Of a stretch of DNA of 39,010 nucleotides, positions 9,426-18,720 are shown in pieces; position 1 is the first letter of the stretch; the number at the start of each line of letters is the position of its first letter. The stretch lies in contig NZ_BAMJ01000024.1 of the NCBI RefSeq assembly GCF_000615805.1, forward strand, positions 1 through 39,010, given 5' to 3'. Origin of the DNA: Latilactobacillus fuchuensis DSM 14340 = JCM 11249. GTDB taxonomy: Bacteria > Bacillota > Bacilli > Lactobacillales > Lactobacillaceae. A model generated the notes under the pieces. It searched no databases. It was not told where the DNA came from and saw only the letters and a program-made list of their open reading frames with translations. The translations under genes were made by a program, and so were the position numbers.

Positions 9426-10294
9426 CTAATCTTCTGCGACTAATCTTAATAAATATTGACCGTAATCGTTCTTCTTGAGCGGTTGCGCTAATTCAATAAC
9501 TTTGGCTTTATCGATATAATTCATGCGATAAGCAATTTCTTCTAAACAAGCGACCTTTAAGTTTTGCCGTTTTTGAACGGTCGCAATAAAGCTACTAGCT
9601 TCTTGTAAAGAATCATGCGTGCCTGTATCAAGCCAGGCAAAACCACGACCCATTAATTCAACGTCTAACTCACCTTTTTCGAGATAAGCTTTATTGATGT
9701 CGGTAATTTCTAATTCACCGCGCGGCGATGGTTTGATATTCTTAGCGATGTCGACAACTTGGTTGTCATAGAAATACAACCCCGTCACGGCATAGTTACT
9801 AGCCGGATGTTCTGGTTTTTCAACAATTGATTTAGCGTGCATATTCTCATCAAAATCAACGACACCAAAACGTTCGGGATCAGTAACGTGATACCCAAAA
9901 ACGGTTGCGCCAGTCTCTTTTTGAGCAGCTCGTTGGAGCATTTCAGAAAGGCCACCACCGTAATAGATGTTGTCGCCTAGAATCAAACAAACTGAATCAT
10001 CACCGATGAAGTCGGCTCCTAAGATAAACGCTTCGGCCAAACCGTTGGGTTTTTCTTGAACCGCGTATTCAATATTGAGTCCTAAATCATGACCATCACC
10101 AAATAACTCTTCAAAACGCGGCGTATCAGTCGGTGTTGAAATGACCATAATATCTTGAATCCCGGCCAACATTAAAACGGACATGGATAATAAATCATCG
10201 GTTTATCATAAATTGGAATCAATTGTTTAGATAGTGCCTGGGTGATTGGATACAAACGTGTGCCTGAACCACCAGCTAGAATAATACCTTTCAT
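9426..10294 (-). pseudogene. rfbA: Glucose-1-phosphate thymidylyltransferase, frameshifted near codon 37
   Basis: RmlA makes dTDP-glucose, the first step toward dTDP-rhamnose. The frame starting at ATG 10294 has a GGAGAA ribosome binding site and encodes the proper N-terminus with the nucleotide-binding [13 protein letters not shown]. After PMIYYP it hits a wrong codon and a stop at 10172-10174. The remaining 252 residues ([13 protein letters not shown] onward) continue in the next frame from 10184. One base is missing at about 10183-10186; adding it (for example TTG for Leu) restores a 289-aa protein of the usual length. The ATG overlaps the TGA of the polymerase gene (ATGA). As written the enzyme lacks its nucleotide-binding loop and should be inactive, which would stop rhamnose supply unless another copy exists. 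A sequencing error is a serious alternative. Confidence 0.85.
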
Positions 10295-11412
10295 TGTAAA
10301 TTCTCCTCAGTCCTTAAATTTAAAAGTAATACACAGGTTAAATTAAAAGCTGGATATATCAATGTCGCCTCCATCAATCCGAAAGAAGCTAACGATATTA
10401 AAACTATTAGTAATGCATAATTATGATTTCTAAATGTTCGTATTGTTAAAAAGAAATATAATATGCAAAATAATAATAATGCTACAAGTCCATACCTTAT
10501 GAGTAACGACATATAAGTATTATCAATAAATCCAGTATACGTTCCTCCAGAATCTAAACTATCAAACATTCTTACTCTCTGTCCAAAAATAGATATACCA
10601 TAATTCACTAAATAATTACTCATTAAAGTAATTCTTCCTGATAAAAAATCATTAATATAACTTACGGTTAAGTTTCCTTCTGCATAAAGAAATACTGCTA
10701 CGTAACTAACTATGGCAAATATAGGATATATTAAACTCATTATCAATCCCGCAATATCCAGTCTAATGAGATTATTTTTAAATATTTTAAAAATAACTAT
10801 TAAAATAACAGAAACAATTATTGCAATTACACTAGCCCGAGGATCAGAAATTATTTTTAATATGTATGCAATCAGTATAAAAAAGAAAACATCTAAATAC
10901 TTTAATCTATTGTATCTTAATAATATCCAATCCATTATCAATAGCATAATAAAAGCACCAAACGTATTAGGGTGGGAAAATCCAAGAGAATCTCTCACAA
11001 ATCCATCATTTCTGTAAACAAAGATACTTGATATGAGGTGAGTCTTATTTATCAGAATAATAAAAATTACTGTTAAACTTCTAATTATGAAGTCCACCTT
11101 AATAATATTTCTAATGTTTTTTACCGTTATCCCACCTGCAATAAATATACAGAATATTAGAATCATGCTGTCACCACTAGTAAAATAGAAAATAATTCCT
11201 AAAATTATTGATATAATACAAAATCCCCACATTAATGGGGATTTATCAGAAAGTAATATTGAACACAATATAAATAAAATTGCAATAATATTAAGAAACG
11301 ATCCCAAACTATTTACGTGAAATGTTGCCGGAAGTGTACTAGAAAATAGAACAAAATATGTTATATAAATAGCATAGCCTATTGTAAATAATAAATTACC
11401 ATATCTTTTCAT
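10291..11412 (-). CDS. wzy: Wzy-like EPS repeat-unit polymerase
   Basis: A 373-aa protein made almost entirely of hydrophobic helices (about 10-11), with a larger polar loop around residues 245-285 ([26 protein letters not shown]), as in O-antigen/EPS polymerases of the Wzy type. It should join flipped repeat units outside the membrane. Sequence conservation in this family is low, so the call rests on topology, size and position between the glycosyltransferases and the rml genes. It is strongly AT-rich compared with the outer operon genes, pointing to exchange. Its stop overlaps the rmlA start. Confidence 0.85.
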   Translation of the reverse strand: MKRYGNLLFTIGYAIYITYFVLFSSTLPATFHVNSLGSFLNIIAILFILCSILLSDKSPLMWGFCIISIILGIIFYFTSGDSMILIFCIFIAGGITVKNIRNIIKVDFIIRSLTVIFIILINKTHLISSIFVYRNDGFVRDSLGFSHPNTFGAFIMLLIMDWILLRYNRLKYLDVFFFILIAYILKIISDPRASVIAIIVSVILIVIFKIFKNNLIRLDIAGLIMSLIYPIFAIVSYVAVFLYAEGNLTVSYINDFLSGRITLMSNYLVNYGISIFGQRVRMFDSLDSGGTYTGFIDNTYMSLLIRYGLVALLLFCILYFFLTIRTFRNHNYALLIVLISLASFGLMEATLIYPAFNLTCVLLLNLRTEENLQ

Positions 11413-11420
11413 AACTATCC

Positions 11421-12497
11421 TTATTCTCCATTATCTTCTAATAAATCAATTAACATAGCACCGGATTTATCAATTGAAAATTTTTCTACTAGCTGTTCAC
11501 CTGCAACGGCTAACCTCTCACGAAGTTTCCCATCTTCTATCAAGCAACTCAATTTCTCTATCATTTGATCAATAGACCCAACCTCCGTAATTAAAGCTGT
11601 CTGATTATCAATAGCAAAATCATAACATCCACCATTATTGGTCGTTATCAATGCGTTACCACATGCCATTGCCTCAGTCGAAGTTAATCCCCAACCCTCT
11701 GTATGACTCGGGACTAAATAAATACTTGAATTATTAAAAAGATCTAACATATTTGGTTTTTGCTGATATTCAAAGTTACTAGGTATACTGGCTGGTCTAC
11801 CATCCGTTCCAAATATTATAATGTTAACATTATTCCTGTAACGATCTTTTATTGCTTTTAAAGCCTCCAAGCCTTCACTTGATCCCTTTAAAGGATTCTC
11901 ATGATACATCATAGTGATGTTTAATGATCTACCGTTTATTCTATTTGTTAAATAAAATTCAGTATGATCAATAAAATTTGGTATAAGTTGACTTTGAATT
12001 GAAAATGACTCTCCATATTTTTTTAGACCTGTTGATATTACAACGTTTTCTATATCCGTGTATTTCCACGTTTCTAACACTTTCTCCTTATCACCGGACC
12101 AATTTTCTATGCCTTGAATTAAATAAATTTTTTTTGCAGTATTAATACTAAGAGAATTCAAAAGATAACATGTTTCCCAAGCTGTCGCAATTATAATATC
12201 CGCATCTTGTACTTTTTTAGTCTTCAAAAATCCAACGTACTCTTCATTTATCTTACTGCTTATATTAAACCAATTAGATTTATTCTTTTTTAATCCCAAA
12301 TAATAATGTATCGATTTTGCTAATAGTAAACACTTCCCTTTAACACCAGTAAATCTTTTAGATGGTGGAAGTAGGTCGATATAAATTATATCAACATCAT
12401 AATTATTTTTTATCAAAAAATTGGCATACTGGTAAACTACTTTGTATCCGCCAATAGGTCTATTAGAATAGGCTGGTAATAAAAATGTTATTTTCAT
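11421..12497 (-). CDS. GT4-type glycosyltransferase
   Basis: A 358-aa cytoplasmic GT-B transferase. The N-terminal acceptor domain has a glycine-rich RPIGGYKVVYQYANFL segment (13-28). The C-terminal donor domain holds the family GT4 signature with E-x7-E (PSHTEGWGLTSTEAMACGNALI, shown in part: EGWGLTSTE) around residues 265-280. It should add one sugar to the lipid-linked EPS unit; donor and linkage cannot be deduced. It lies 9 nt upstream of wzy in the AT-rich core of the operon. Confidence 0.88.
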   Translation of the reverse strand: MKITFLLPAYSNRPIGGYKVVYQYANFLIKNNYDVDIIYIDLLPPSKRFTGVKGKCLLLAKSIHYYLGLKKNKSNWFNISSKINEEYVGFLKTKKVQDADIIIATAWETCYLLNSLSINTAKKIYLIQGIENWSGDKEKVLETWKYTDIENVVISTGLKKYGESFSIQSQLIPNFIDHTEFYLTNRINGRSLNITMMYHENPLKGSSEGLEALKAIKDRYRNNVNIIIFGTDGRPASIPSNFEYQQKPNMLDLFNNSSIYLVPSHTEGWGLTSTEAMACGNALITTNNGGCYDFAIDNQTALITEVGSIDQMIEKLSCLIEDGKLRERLAVAGEQLVEKFSIDKSGAMLIDLLEDNGE

Positions 12498-12521
12498 AAA
12501 ATCTCCTTTATATCATTCAAT

Positions 12522-13406
12522 TTAAAATAGATTAACAATAAATGAAATAATTTTTTTTATAAATGATTTCTCTTGTTTTGCAATTGATATAGATTTTTTT
12601 AATCTTTTTATTCCAAAATTAGACTGATTCAGATAATTATCTATAGCAATATCGTTAGTATTTTCTCGTGCTTCAAAAAAAGCCAATTGCACTTTCGCTA
12701 TTTTCATATTTTGAATTTCTACCGGCAATAGCTTCGCAACTTTCTTTGTGATTTTATACTCGGTGCCCATTACATTGTTGCTGTGTTTTCTGTATGCCAT
12801 TATCGGATTGTGTATATATATAACCTTTCCATAGTAACCCGCATATAATCCAATCCACCAATCATGCATCACAATTTTTTTATCATCTAATAACCAACAT
12901 TTCTTTTTTAATTCATTATTGACCATCATAGTGCATCCTGTTATATTATTTTTTTTCATAAGGCTATTAAAATCAGTATATAGATTAGTTTTTTTTAATC
13001 TCCGAATCAAAATTTCATCATTATCATTTATTAAATCCATATTTCCATGAATTAACAAAGGCACTTTTTTTGATGCATATTCTAACGTTTTTTCAATTTT
13101 ATTATCATACCAAAAATCATCTTGATCACAAAAAAAATAATAATCTGCTTCAACCCTACTTAAAAGAGATAAAAATGATGCCTTAACACCAATATTAGTT
13201 TCTTTATACAAAAATATCCTATTGTCACTCTCACATATTTCTTCAATGATGCTGATTGTTTTATCTGTTGACCCATCATCTCTTATGTAAAGTTTCCAAT
13301 TACTAAAAGTTTGAGCAATCAACGAATCTATTTGTTTTTTTATAAACTTTTCACCATTATACGTAGATAACAAGATTGCAATATTACTGGTATCATTATT
13401 TATCAA
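12522..13406 (-). CDS. GT2 family glycosyltransferase
   Basis: A 294-aa inverting GT-A transferase. It starts with NIAILLSTYNGEKFIKKQID (8-27), followed by the nucleotide-binding RDDGSTDKT and the metal-binding DQDD in YFFCDQDDFW (near residue 95). The YNGEKF...RDDGSTD pattern is common in rhamnosyl- and galactosyltransferases of EPS clusters. The C-terminus ends in a hydrophobic/basic tail. It is AT-rich and lies between the acetyltransferase and the GT4 gene. The sugar is unknown. Confidence 0.9.
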   Translation of the reverse strand: MINNDTSNIAILLSTYNGEKFIKKQIDSLIAQTFSNWKLYIRDDGSTDKTISIIEEICESDNRIFLYKETNIGVKASFLSLLSRVEADYYFFCDQDDFWYDNKIEKTLEYASKKVPLLIHGNMDLINDNDEILIRRLKKTNLYTDFNSLMKKNNITGCTMMVNNELKKKCWLLDDKKIVMHDWWIGLYAGYYGKVIYIHNPIMAYRKHSNNVMGTEYKITKKVAKLLPVEIQNMKIAKVQLAFFEARENTNDIAIDNYLNQSNFGIKRLKKSISIAKQEKSFIKKIISFIVNLF

Positions 13407-13411
13407 CTATT

Positions 13412-14065
13412 TTACCTCCTTTGTACTACTTTTGTTCGTTTATCAAAAACTTTAGAATTCTCGGGAATATTTTTTGTAACAACAGTTCCCGCACCGATAA
13501 CGCTACCTTTACCAATAGTTACACCATCCAAAATAATAACTCCACTCCCAATCCAGCAATCATCTTCTATAGTAATTCCTTTATTGCTGACTCCCTGAGA
13601 TTTTATAGATTTATTATTATCTGCAAAATTATGATTTTCAGCAAAGATACTAACTCTAGGCCCAATCATTACATTATTTCCAATTATTACTTTCCCTGCA
13701 CAACCTACATAACCAAAGGGGCCAATTGACGAGTTGTACCCAATGTGGCACCCTTCTCCAATTTCTCCTACCCCGTAATAACTCGAAGGCCGAATCATCG
13801 TATTCCGGCCGATTGTAACGTTATCTTCAAATATCATTACTTGGCTGGCTAAACCTTGTACTTCAGAATTATTTTCAAATTTAACATTTTTACCAAGAGC
13901 AATATTTCCCACGTTTAACAGAGTTACTCTTCTGGCAATAAATATAAATCCGCTCACTTTTTTAAAACGCCATCTATTCAATAATCCTCGTATTATTTTG
14001 ATTGCCGTGTTTATATATATACTTAGCTTGTCCTTAGCTGTAATATTTTTATTTATTCTTCCCAT
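13412..14065 (-). CDS. Left-handed beta-helix acyltransferase (probable EPS O-acetyltransferase)
   Basis: A 217-aa protein built mostly from hexapeptide repeats (I-G-x-N, V-x-I-G), from about residue 60 to 205, with a catalytic-type His in the FAENHNF loop and an IGAGTVVTKNIPENS end typical of the NodL/LacA/CysE fold. It probably acetylates a sugar of the EPS unit in the cytoplasm. The start was moved to ATG 14065, 6 nt after the ribosome binding site TGGAG, which overlaps the stop of the upstream GT4 gene; the upstream in-frame GTG lies inside that site. Confidence 0.85.
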   Translation of the reverse strand: MGRINKNITAKDKLSIYINTAIKIIRGLLNRWRFKKVSGFIFIARRVTLLNVGNIALGKNVKFENNSEVQGLASQVMIFEDNVTIGRNTMIRPSSYYGVGEIGEGCHIGYNSSIGPFGYVGCAGKVIIGNNVMIGPRVSIFAENHNFADNNKSIKSQGVSNKGITIEDDCWIGSGVIILDGVTIGKGSVIGAGTVVTKNIPENSKVFDKRTKVVQRR

Positions 14066-14067
14066 AT

Positions 14068-15219
14068 CTAGCTCCACTGTGTATATATTTTCTCTATATT
14101 ACTAATAAATACGCCTACTGAATAAAGTTCTCGTTGTCTTTCCAATGAGCGTTGTCCCAATAGCTGTCTCTTATCACTATCATTCACCAATCTATTAATC
14201 GCTTTTGATAATAATTCCGGATTATTAGCAGCGACCAGTAGCCCATTATATTCTTCAACAACCATCTCAGTAACCCCACCATGATTATATCCAATCACTG
14301 GTTTCCCAGCAGACATCGCCTCTAGAACAACTGTTGGCAATGGATCTGGATTAGTACTTGGCAAAACAAATATGTCAAAGAATTTAAATAAAGCTTGCGT
14401 ATCATTTCTGAAATCAGAAAGATGAATTCGTTCTTTTACGGCAGATTTTGAGATAGTCTGTTCAATTTCTTGCTTGCGCCATTCTTCACCTTCAAAAACA
14501 CCACCAATTAGAAATGAATGAGCTTTAGGATTTGCCTTTAGAACAGGTTCGGTTGCTTTAAAAAAATCCTGTTGCCCTTTCCAAGCATTGATTCTTCCAA
14601 TCATACCAATCTTAAGAATATCTTTGTCCACATTAAAATCCTCATATAAATATGTGGTATCGTCTTCTTTTAACATATTATTCTCAACGCCGTTATACAA
14701 AACTTTAATTTTTTTATTATTCACAAGTTTAGTAGCAACTAAATGATTTTTTACGGCTTTTGAGACTACAACTACTTGATCAGCGTATTTACCGATTAAA
14801 TAACTCAAAAAATAATTTATCAGTTTTGGCTTTAGAATAATTTCATGTATGTGCCATAAAACCTTAGCCTTTAATTTCTTTTTTAGAACAATTCCTTCTA
14901 AAACGGCAGCCGTATTAACATGAACGATTGAAATATTTTCTTGTTTAACTAATGCTTCAATCTCATTTGTTTTTTTCTTATATTGGTGAACATATTGTAA
15001 GATGCCTTTAGGATTAAAGTATTTTCTTCTTAGAATTGGATAGTCAATAATATGCGTTTCGATATTATTCTCTCTTAACTTATCAGCTAATATTCCTTTA
15101 TTGGGAAGTATCACAATTGGCTTAAATTGATTCTTATCTATACCCGTCACGATTTCCAATAAAATTTTATCAGCACCATACATTTCAGCACCAGCATGTA
15201 GATATAAGATTGTTTTCAC
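14068..15219 (-). CDS. GT4-type glycosyltransferase
   Basis: A 383-aa GT-B enzyme. The N-terminal domain begins ILYLHAGAEMYGADKILLEI. The C-terminal domain has IGMIGRINAWKGQQDFFKA (around 205-223) and the E-x7-E donor site in LPTVVLEAMSAGKPVIGYNHGG (in part: LEAMSAGKPVIG), as in family GT4. It adds a sugar to the lipid-linked intermediate. The gene starts 1 nt after the rhamnosyltransferase stop and its own stop contributes to the next gene's ribosome binding site, so translation is coupled. Confidence 0.9.
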   Translation of the reverse strand: MKTILYLHAGAEMYGADKILLEIVTGIDKNQFKPIVILPNKGILADKLRENNIETHIIDYPILRRKYFNPKGILQYVHQYKKKTNEIEALVKQENISIVHVNTAAVLEGIVLKKKLKAKVLWHIHEIILKPKLINYFLSYLIGKYADQVVVVSKAVKNHLVATKLVNNKKIKVLYNGVENNMLKEDDTTYLYEDFNVDKDILKIGMIGRINAWKGQQDFFKATEPVLKANPKAHSFLIGGVFEGEEWRKQEIEQTISKSAVKERIHLSDFRNDTQALFKFFDIFVLPSTNPDPLPTVVLEAMSAGKPVIGYNHGGVTEMVVEEYNGLLVAANNPELLSKAINRLVNDSDKRQLLGQRSLERQRELYSVGVFISNIEKIYTQWS

Positions 15220-15220
15220 G

Positions 15221-16402
15221 CTATATCGCTCCTATAAATTGTTCCTCGTATGCTTGAATAATTAGTTTCCAATCAAATTGATTTACAATTCTTAAATTAG
15301 ACTTTTGATCAAGAACTTCAACGTCAGCTAAGGTTAAATTATCATTTTTTTCAATTAGTACCTTTAAATCACCATTGTCCTTACTCCAATACAATGCACC
15401 ATCTTGTCCAACTTCTTGGTTAAAACCAACACCTAATAATAAATTAAGTTTTGTACTTCCCAGCGCCTCAAGTAATGAGGGGTTCGTTCCACCAACTTCA
15501 TGTCCATGTAAATAAGCAAATGCATTCTCTCGGATATACTTCAGAAGCTCCGCATTATACACAGTTCCCACAAACTTAATTCGAAGATCCTCTTCAAAAT
15601 GGGTCGTTGCTTTCAATGCATCATAGAATTTATTGTGTTCAACATTGGTAATAATGACTAAGTCTTTAGTCGTATTTGACGCCATAAATTCTCGAATCAT
15701 TGTTTCATAATTATTTTCCGGGACAAATCGACCAACAATTAAATAATATTCATTTAATTTAATTTGATGTTCCTGATACCATTCAGCAACGACCTTATCT
15801 TCTGTCTTTAGAGTTGATTTAGTAATATCCGAACCATAGGCGATATAGGTCGTTTTCGGTTGGTACTTCTGATAGTCCTCTTGAATATACTTTTCAATAT
15901 TCTGACTATCACAAATCAATAAATCAGCGTACTTAACCATTAACCCTTCAGAGTACTTCCAATATTGACGAACCGGCTTACTCCACTTAGCTCGTAACCA
16001 TTCATGCCCATCTGGATTGACATATAACGTTCCGTTATATGCTTTTAATTGCTTTTTAAAATGACCAATGAATGGCCCCATTCGACAAGCTAAAACATAG
16101 ACAATTGCATCTTGCACGTTATTGTCTTTAATATACTTCATCACCCATTTAAAGGCATTAACGTCATATAATATCGCTTTTGCTGGTCCGACATTTGGTA
16201 CATCTACGTTAAAACACGTCGCATCATTGTATTCAAAAATATCCGCTTTGTTCTCAGACAAATCCCGTCGACAAGCAACGTAATAATGAATATCATAACT
16301 AACCTTGCGAGCCGTCAACTGTTCGACAAACGATTCAAAACCGCCGTAATTCGCTGGAATCCCCTTGGCACCAATAATAAAGACATTTTTACTCAATTTC
16401 AT
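15221..16402 (-). CDS. Rhamnosyltransferase of the DUF1972 / Cps2T-RgpA type
   Basis: A 393-aa GT-B enzyme with the DUF1972 N-terminal signature IIGAKGIPANYGGFESFVEQL (in part: GIPANYGGFESF, 15-26) and a C-terminal donor domain with HGHEVGGTNPSLLEALG (about 298-314). Relatives such as pneumococcal Cps2T and streptococcal RgpA transfer L-rhamnose to the first sugar on the lipid. This fits the rml genes in the operon and the position right after the priming transferase. Ribosome binding site AGGAG lies upstream of ATG 16402. Confidence 0.9.
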   Translation of the reverse strand: MKLSKNVFIIGAKGIPANYGGFESFVEQLTARKVSYDIHYYVACRRDLSENKADIFEYNDATCFNVDVPNVGPAKAILYDVNAFKWVMKYIKDNNVQDAIVYVLACRMGPFIGHFKKQLKAYNGTLYVNPDGHEWLRAKWSKPVRQYWKYSEGLMVKYADLLICDSQNIEKYIQEDYQKYQPKTTYIAYGSDITKSTLKTEDKVVAEWYQEHQIKLNEYYLIVGRFVPENNYETMIREFMASNTTKDLVIITNVEHNKFYDALKATTHFEEDLRIKFVGTVYNAELLKYIRENAFAYLHGHEVGGTNPSLLEALGSTKLNLLLGVGFNQEVGQDGALYWSKDNGDLKVLIEKNDNLTLADVEVLDQKSNLRIVNQFDWKLIIQAYEEQFIGAI

Positions 16403-16407
16403 TTCTC

Positions 16408-17106
16408 CTAATAAGCATCATTTGGCATTACCATAATTTTGACTGTTCTAAAAATAATGCCAAAATCATAGATAAAGCCACTTTTACGAATATATTTTAA
16501 ATCTAATTCCACCATTTCGTGAAATCCAATACTATTACGGCCACTAACTTGCCATAATCCAGTGCAACCCGGTTTAACCATCAATCGTTGCCAGTCGTAA
16601 TCCGTATATTCTTTAATTTCTCGTTCTAAAGGTGGCCGCGGTCCAACCAATGACATATCGCCAATTAAGACGTTCCATAATTGGGGCAATTCATCAATAC
16701 TATATTTACGAATAAACTTGCCAACCTTGGTAATCCGCGGATCTTCTTTCATCTTAAACATGGCGCCCTCGACTTCGTTGTATTTCAACAAAGTCTTTAG
16801 TTTTTCATCTGCATCGGAACACATTGATCGAAATTTATACATCTTGAAGGTTTTCTGAGTGCGACCTAAACGCGTTTGTGAATAGAAGACGCCACCTTTT
16901 GAATCGTCGGCTTTAATCCAAATTGCGAGCACTAGAAATAGCGGGCTTAATATGATTAAACCCGCTAAACTTGCGACAATATCAAATAACCGTTTCAATC
17001 CCCGGTAGACATACCGTTGATTGATTGCTGCTTGCGTAAATAGCAAGGCCTGCCGAGTATTCTCAACTTCAGCTGCTTCTTCGATAGTTTGCTTTTGTAT
17101 TTCCAA
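16408..17106 (-). CDS. Priming undecaprenyl-phosphate sugar-phosphate transferase (EpsE/CpsE type)
   Basis: Starts EPS unit synthesis by moving a hexose-1-phosphate to undecaprenyl phosphate at the membrane. The ~232-aa protein has one membrane helix (IVASLAGLIILSPLFLVLAI region), then the bacterial sugar transferase domain with KFRSM and GDMSLVGPRPPL, and ends after KTVKIMVMPNDAY. The preferred start is TTG 17106, 7 nt after GGGGG; the longer GTG start at 17127 would place this ribosome binding site inside the gene. Short family members without the long N-terminal membrane part are usual in lactobacilli. Donor probably glucose or galactose, not certain. Confidence 0.93.
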   Translation of the reverse strand: MEIQKQTIEEAAEVENTRQALLFTQAAINQRYVYRGLKRLFDIVASLAGLIILSPLFLVLAIWIKADDSKGGVFYSQTRLGRTQKTFKMYKFRSMCSDADEKLKTLLKYNEVEGAMFKMKEDPRITKVGKFIRKYSIDELPQLWNVLIGDMSLVGPRPPLEREIKEYTDYDWQRLMVKPGCTGLWQVSGRNSIGFHEMVELDLKYIRKSGFIYDFGIIFRTVKIMVMPNDAY

Positions 17107-17137
17107 TTTATTTCCCCCAAAGTCCACTTCTTAATTA

Positions 17138-17881
17138 CTATTTCGACTCATCGGCACCGTAATAGCCACCATAATAACCGCCGTAATAACCACCAGTATT
17201 TTCAGACTTCACCCGATTCATAATGGTGCCTAGAATCCGTGCATTGACGACTTCTAATAATTCTTTGGCTTTGGCAATCGATCCTTTTTCAACGATTCCT
17301 TGTGGTGTTACTAAAATTGCCCCATCAACTTTACTCGCTAGGATTTGCGCATCCGTCACTGAAATAACGGGCGGTGCATCGAAAATCACTAAATCAAAAT
17401 GTTTGGTCAATTCCGCGATTAACTTATTCATCTTCTTAGTGTTCAAAAGTTCGGAAGGATTAGGTGGTACGACGCCACAGGGTAGGACGAATAAATGATC
17501 GACTGGCGTCTTTTGAATCGTACTATTTAAGTCAAATTCATCTTCAGTTAATAAAGCGGTTAAACCGCGTTTATTCGGTACTTGAAAGGTTTGATGAATT
17601 GTTGGGCGACGCATATCCGCATCGACTAATAAGACGTCTACGCCTTGATCGGCCCAAGTCACGGCAACATTGGCACTAACCGTTGATTTACCTTGGAAAG
17701 GTCCTGATGACGTAAAGACCACGCTCCGTAGTTTTTGATCGATTGATGAGAATTGAATGTTGGTCCGAATTGTCCGGAATTGCTCGGCAATCACAGAGGT
17801 TGGCTCGGTTAATGTGATTAACCCGACCCCTTCTTTCATACTATCTTGTTCTAGTTTTTTTTCTTTTCTAAAGAATCCCAT
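17138..17881 (-). CDS. Capsular/EPS tyrosine kinase (BY-kinase, Wze/CpsD/EpsC type)
   Basis: Cytoplasmic autokinase that works with the Wzz-like membrane partner encoded just upstream to control EPS chain length and export. The 247-aa protein has Walker A SSGPFQGKST (58-67), Walker A' LLVDADMRRP and Walker B LVIFDAPP. The tail carries a tyrosine cluster made of three YYGG-type repeats (residues 230-241), the usual autophosphorylation site. The gene follows the modulator gene by 7 nt. No PHP-type or LMW tyrosine phosphatase partner (Wzb/CpsB/EpsD) is found anywhere in the window, which is unusual for this operon type. Confidence 0.95.
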   Translation of the reverse strand: MGFFRKEKKLEQDSMKEGVGLITLTEPTSVIAEQFRTIRTNIQFSSIDQKLRSVVFTSSGPFQGKSTVSANVAVTWADQGVDVLLVDADMRRPTIHQTFQVPNKRGLTALLTEDEFDLNSTIQKTPVDHLFVLPCGVVPPNPSELLNTKKMNKLIAELTKHFDLVIFDAPPVISVTDAQILASKVDGAILVTPQGIVEKGSIAKAKELLEVVNARILGTIMNRVKSENTGGYYGGYYGGYYGADESK

Positions 17882-17888
17882 GATTGTC

Positions 17889-18629
17889 CTACCCTCTTCT
17901 CGTTAATCGACTACTACTAACCGACATAATCGCTTTTTTAATGATATCTTTTTCGGCAATGTTATTAATCACACCTAGACTCGTTAAGCCCAGTTCATCA
18001 GTTAAGAAACTTTCATCTTTAACCGTCTTATCCGTTAATTCACGAATAAAAGCAATTCCAACACCTAGTAAGAGCCCCAGAACTAAACCAATTAAGATGT
18101 TTAATTTATTCTTAGGCGAAACGGGTGTTAAATCTGGTTTCGCTTTCGAAATAATCGAAACATTATCGGTCCCACTCATAATCTTCGGCGCTTTCTTCTG
18201 GAAGGTTTCTGCGGTTGTATTGGCAATATCAGCGGCCGTATAGGCATTGTCGGCTTTAACGTTAATTGAGAAAACTTGTGAGTTCTGATTATTTGAGATG
18301 CTCACCATTTGGTCAATATCGGCGAGTTTATGACTGTTACCTTTATTAATCTTGCTTTCTACAGTATCCATAATAACTGGTTTCACAATTAAATCTTTAT
18401 ACGTATTAATCATTTGGACATCAGTTTGAACTTGATTGTATTGCACATTCGCATCATTATTTTGCTTACGGTTGACTAACAGTTCCGTTGACGCACTATA
18501 TTGAGGCGTCATGATGAAGAACGTCACGATGAATGCCAAGAGTGTACAGGCAATTGTTGAAATGGCAATTAGCTTATGATGTTTTCGTAAAATACCGAAA
18601 ATCTGTTCAATATTGATTGTTTGTTCCAT
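17889..18629 (-). CDS. Wzz-like chain-length determinant and kinase modulator (Wzd/CpsC/EpsB type)
   Basis: Membrane partner that activates the BY-kinase. The ~246-aa product has a first transmembrane helix near residues 21-43 (LIAISTIACTLLAFIVTFFI), an extracellular domain and a second helix near 165-187 preceded by the proline-rich PDLTPVSPKNK motif, as in Wzz-family proteins. The start at ATG 18629 is chosen because GGAGG lies 6-7 nt upstream; an in-frame ATG at 18659 has none. The next gene is the kinase. Confidence 0.93.
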   Translation of the reverse strand: MEQTINIEQIFGILRKHHKLIAISTIACTLLAFIVTFFIMTPQYSASTELLVNRKQNNDANVQYNQVQTDVQMINTYKDLIVKPVIMDTVESKINKGNSHKLADIDQMVSISNNQNSQVFSINVKADNAYTAADIANTTAETFQKKAPKIMSGTDNVSIISKAKPDLTPVSPKNKLNILIGLVLGLLLGVGIAFIRELTDKTVKDESFLTDELGLTSLGVINNIAEKDIIKKAIMSVSSSRLTRRG

Positions 18630-18681
18630 AATTTCCTCCAAAGTTTGGGTAATGCACATTTTTAACCCATTTCACACTAAA

Positions 18682-18707
18682 AGAAATTAACCTTTGTTAT
18701 CAGGTTA
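18682..18707 (-). terminator. Weak hairpin between the LCP gene and the Wzz gene
   Basis: Inverted repeat TAACCT (18688-18693) / AGGTTA (18702-18707), followed on the minus strand by ATTTCTTTT. With only 6 bp it could act as a partial terminator or attenuator that lowers expression of the downstream EPS genes relative to the LCP gene. Confidence 0.35.
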
Positions 18708-18720
18708 GCTTCTTACTTTT

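Noticed and set aside
10712-11017. 101-aa plus-strand open frame inside the polymerase gene
   Set aside because: It is antisense to a well-supported membrane protein in AT-rich DNA, without a ribosome binding site.
13376-13729. 117-aa plus-strand open frame opposite the acetyltransferase
   Set aside because: The hexapeptide repeats of the opposite strand are clear; the plus frame has no start signal or family pattern.
17884-18243. 119-aa plus-strand open frame
   Set aside because: Complement of the Wzz-like gene, whose domain structure and ribosome binding site are convincing.
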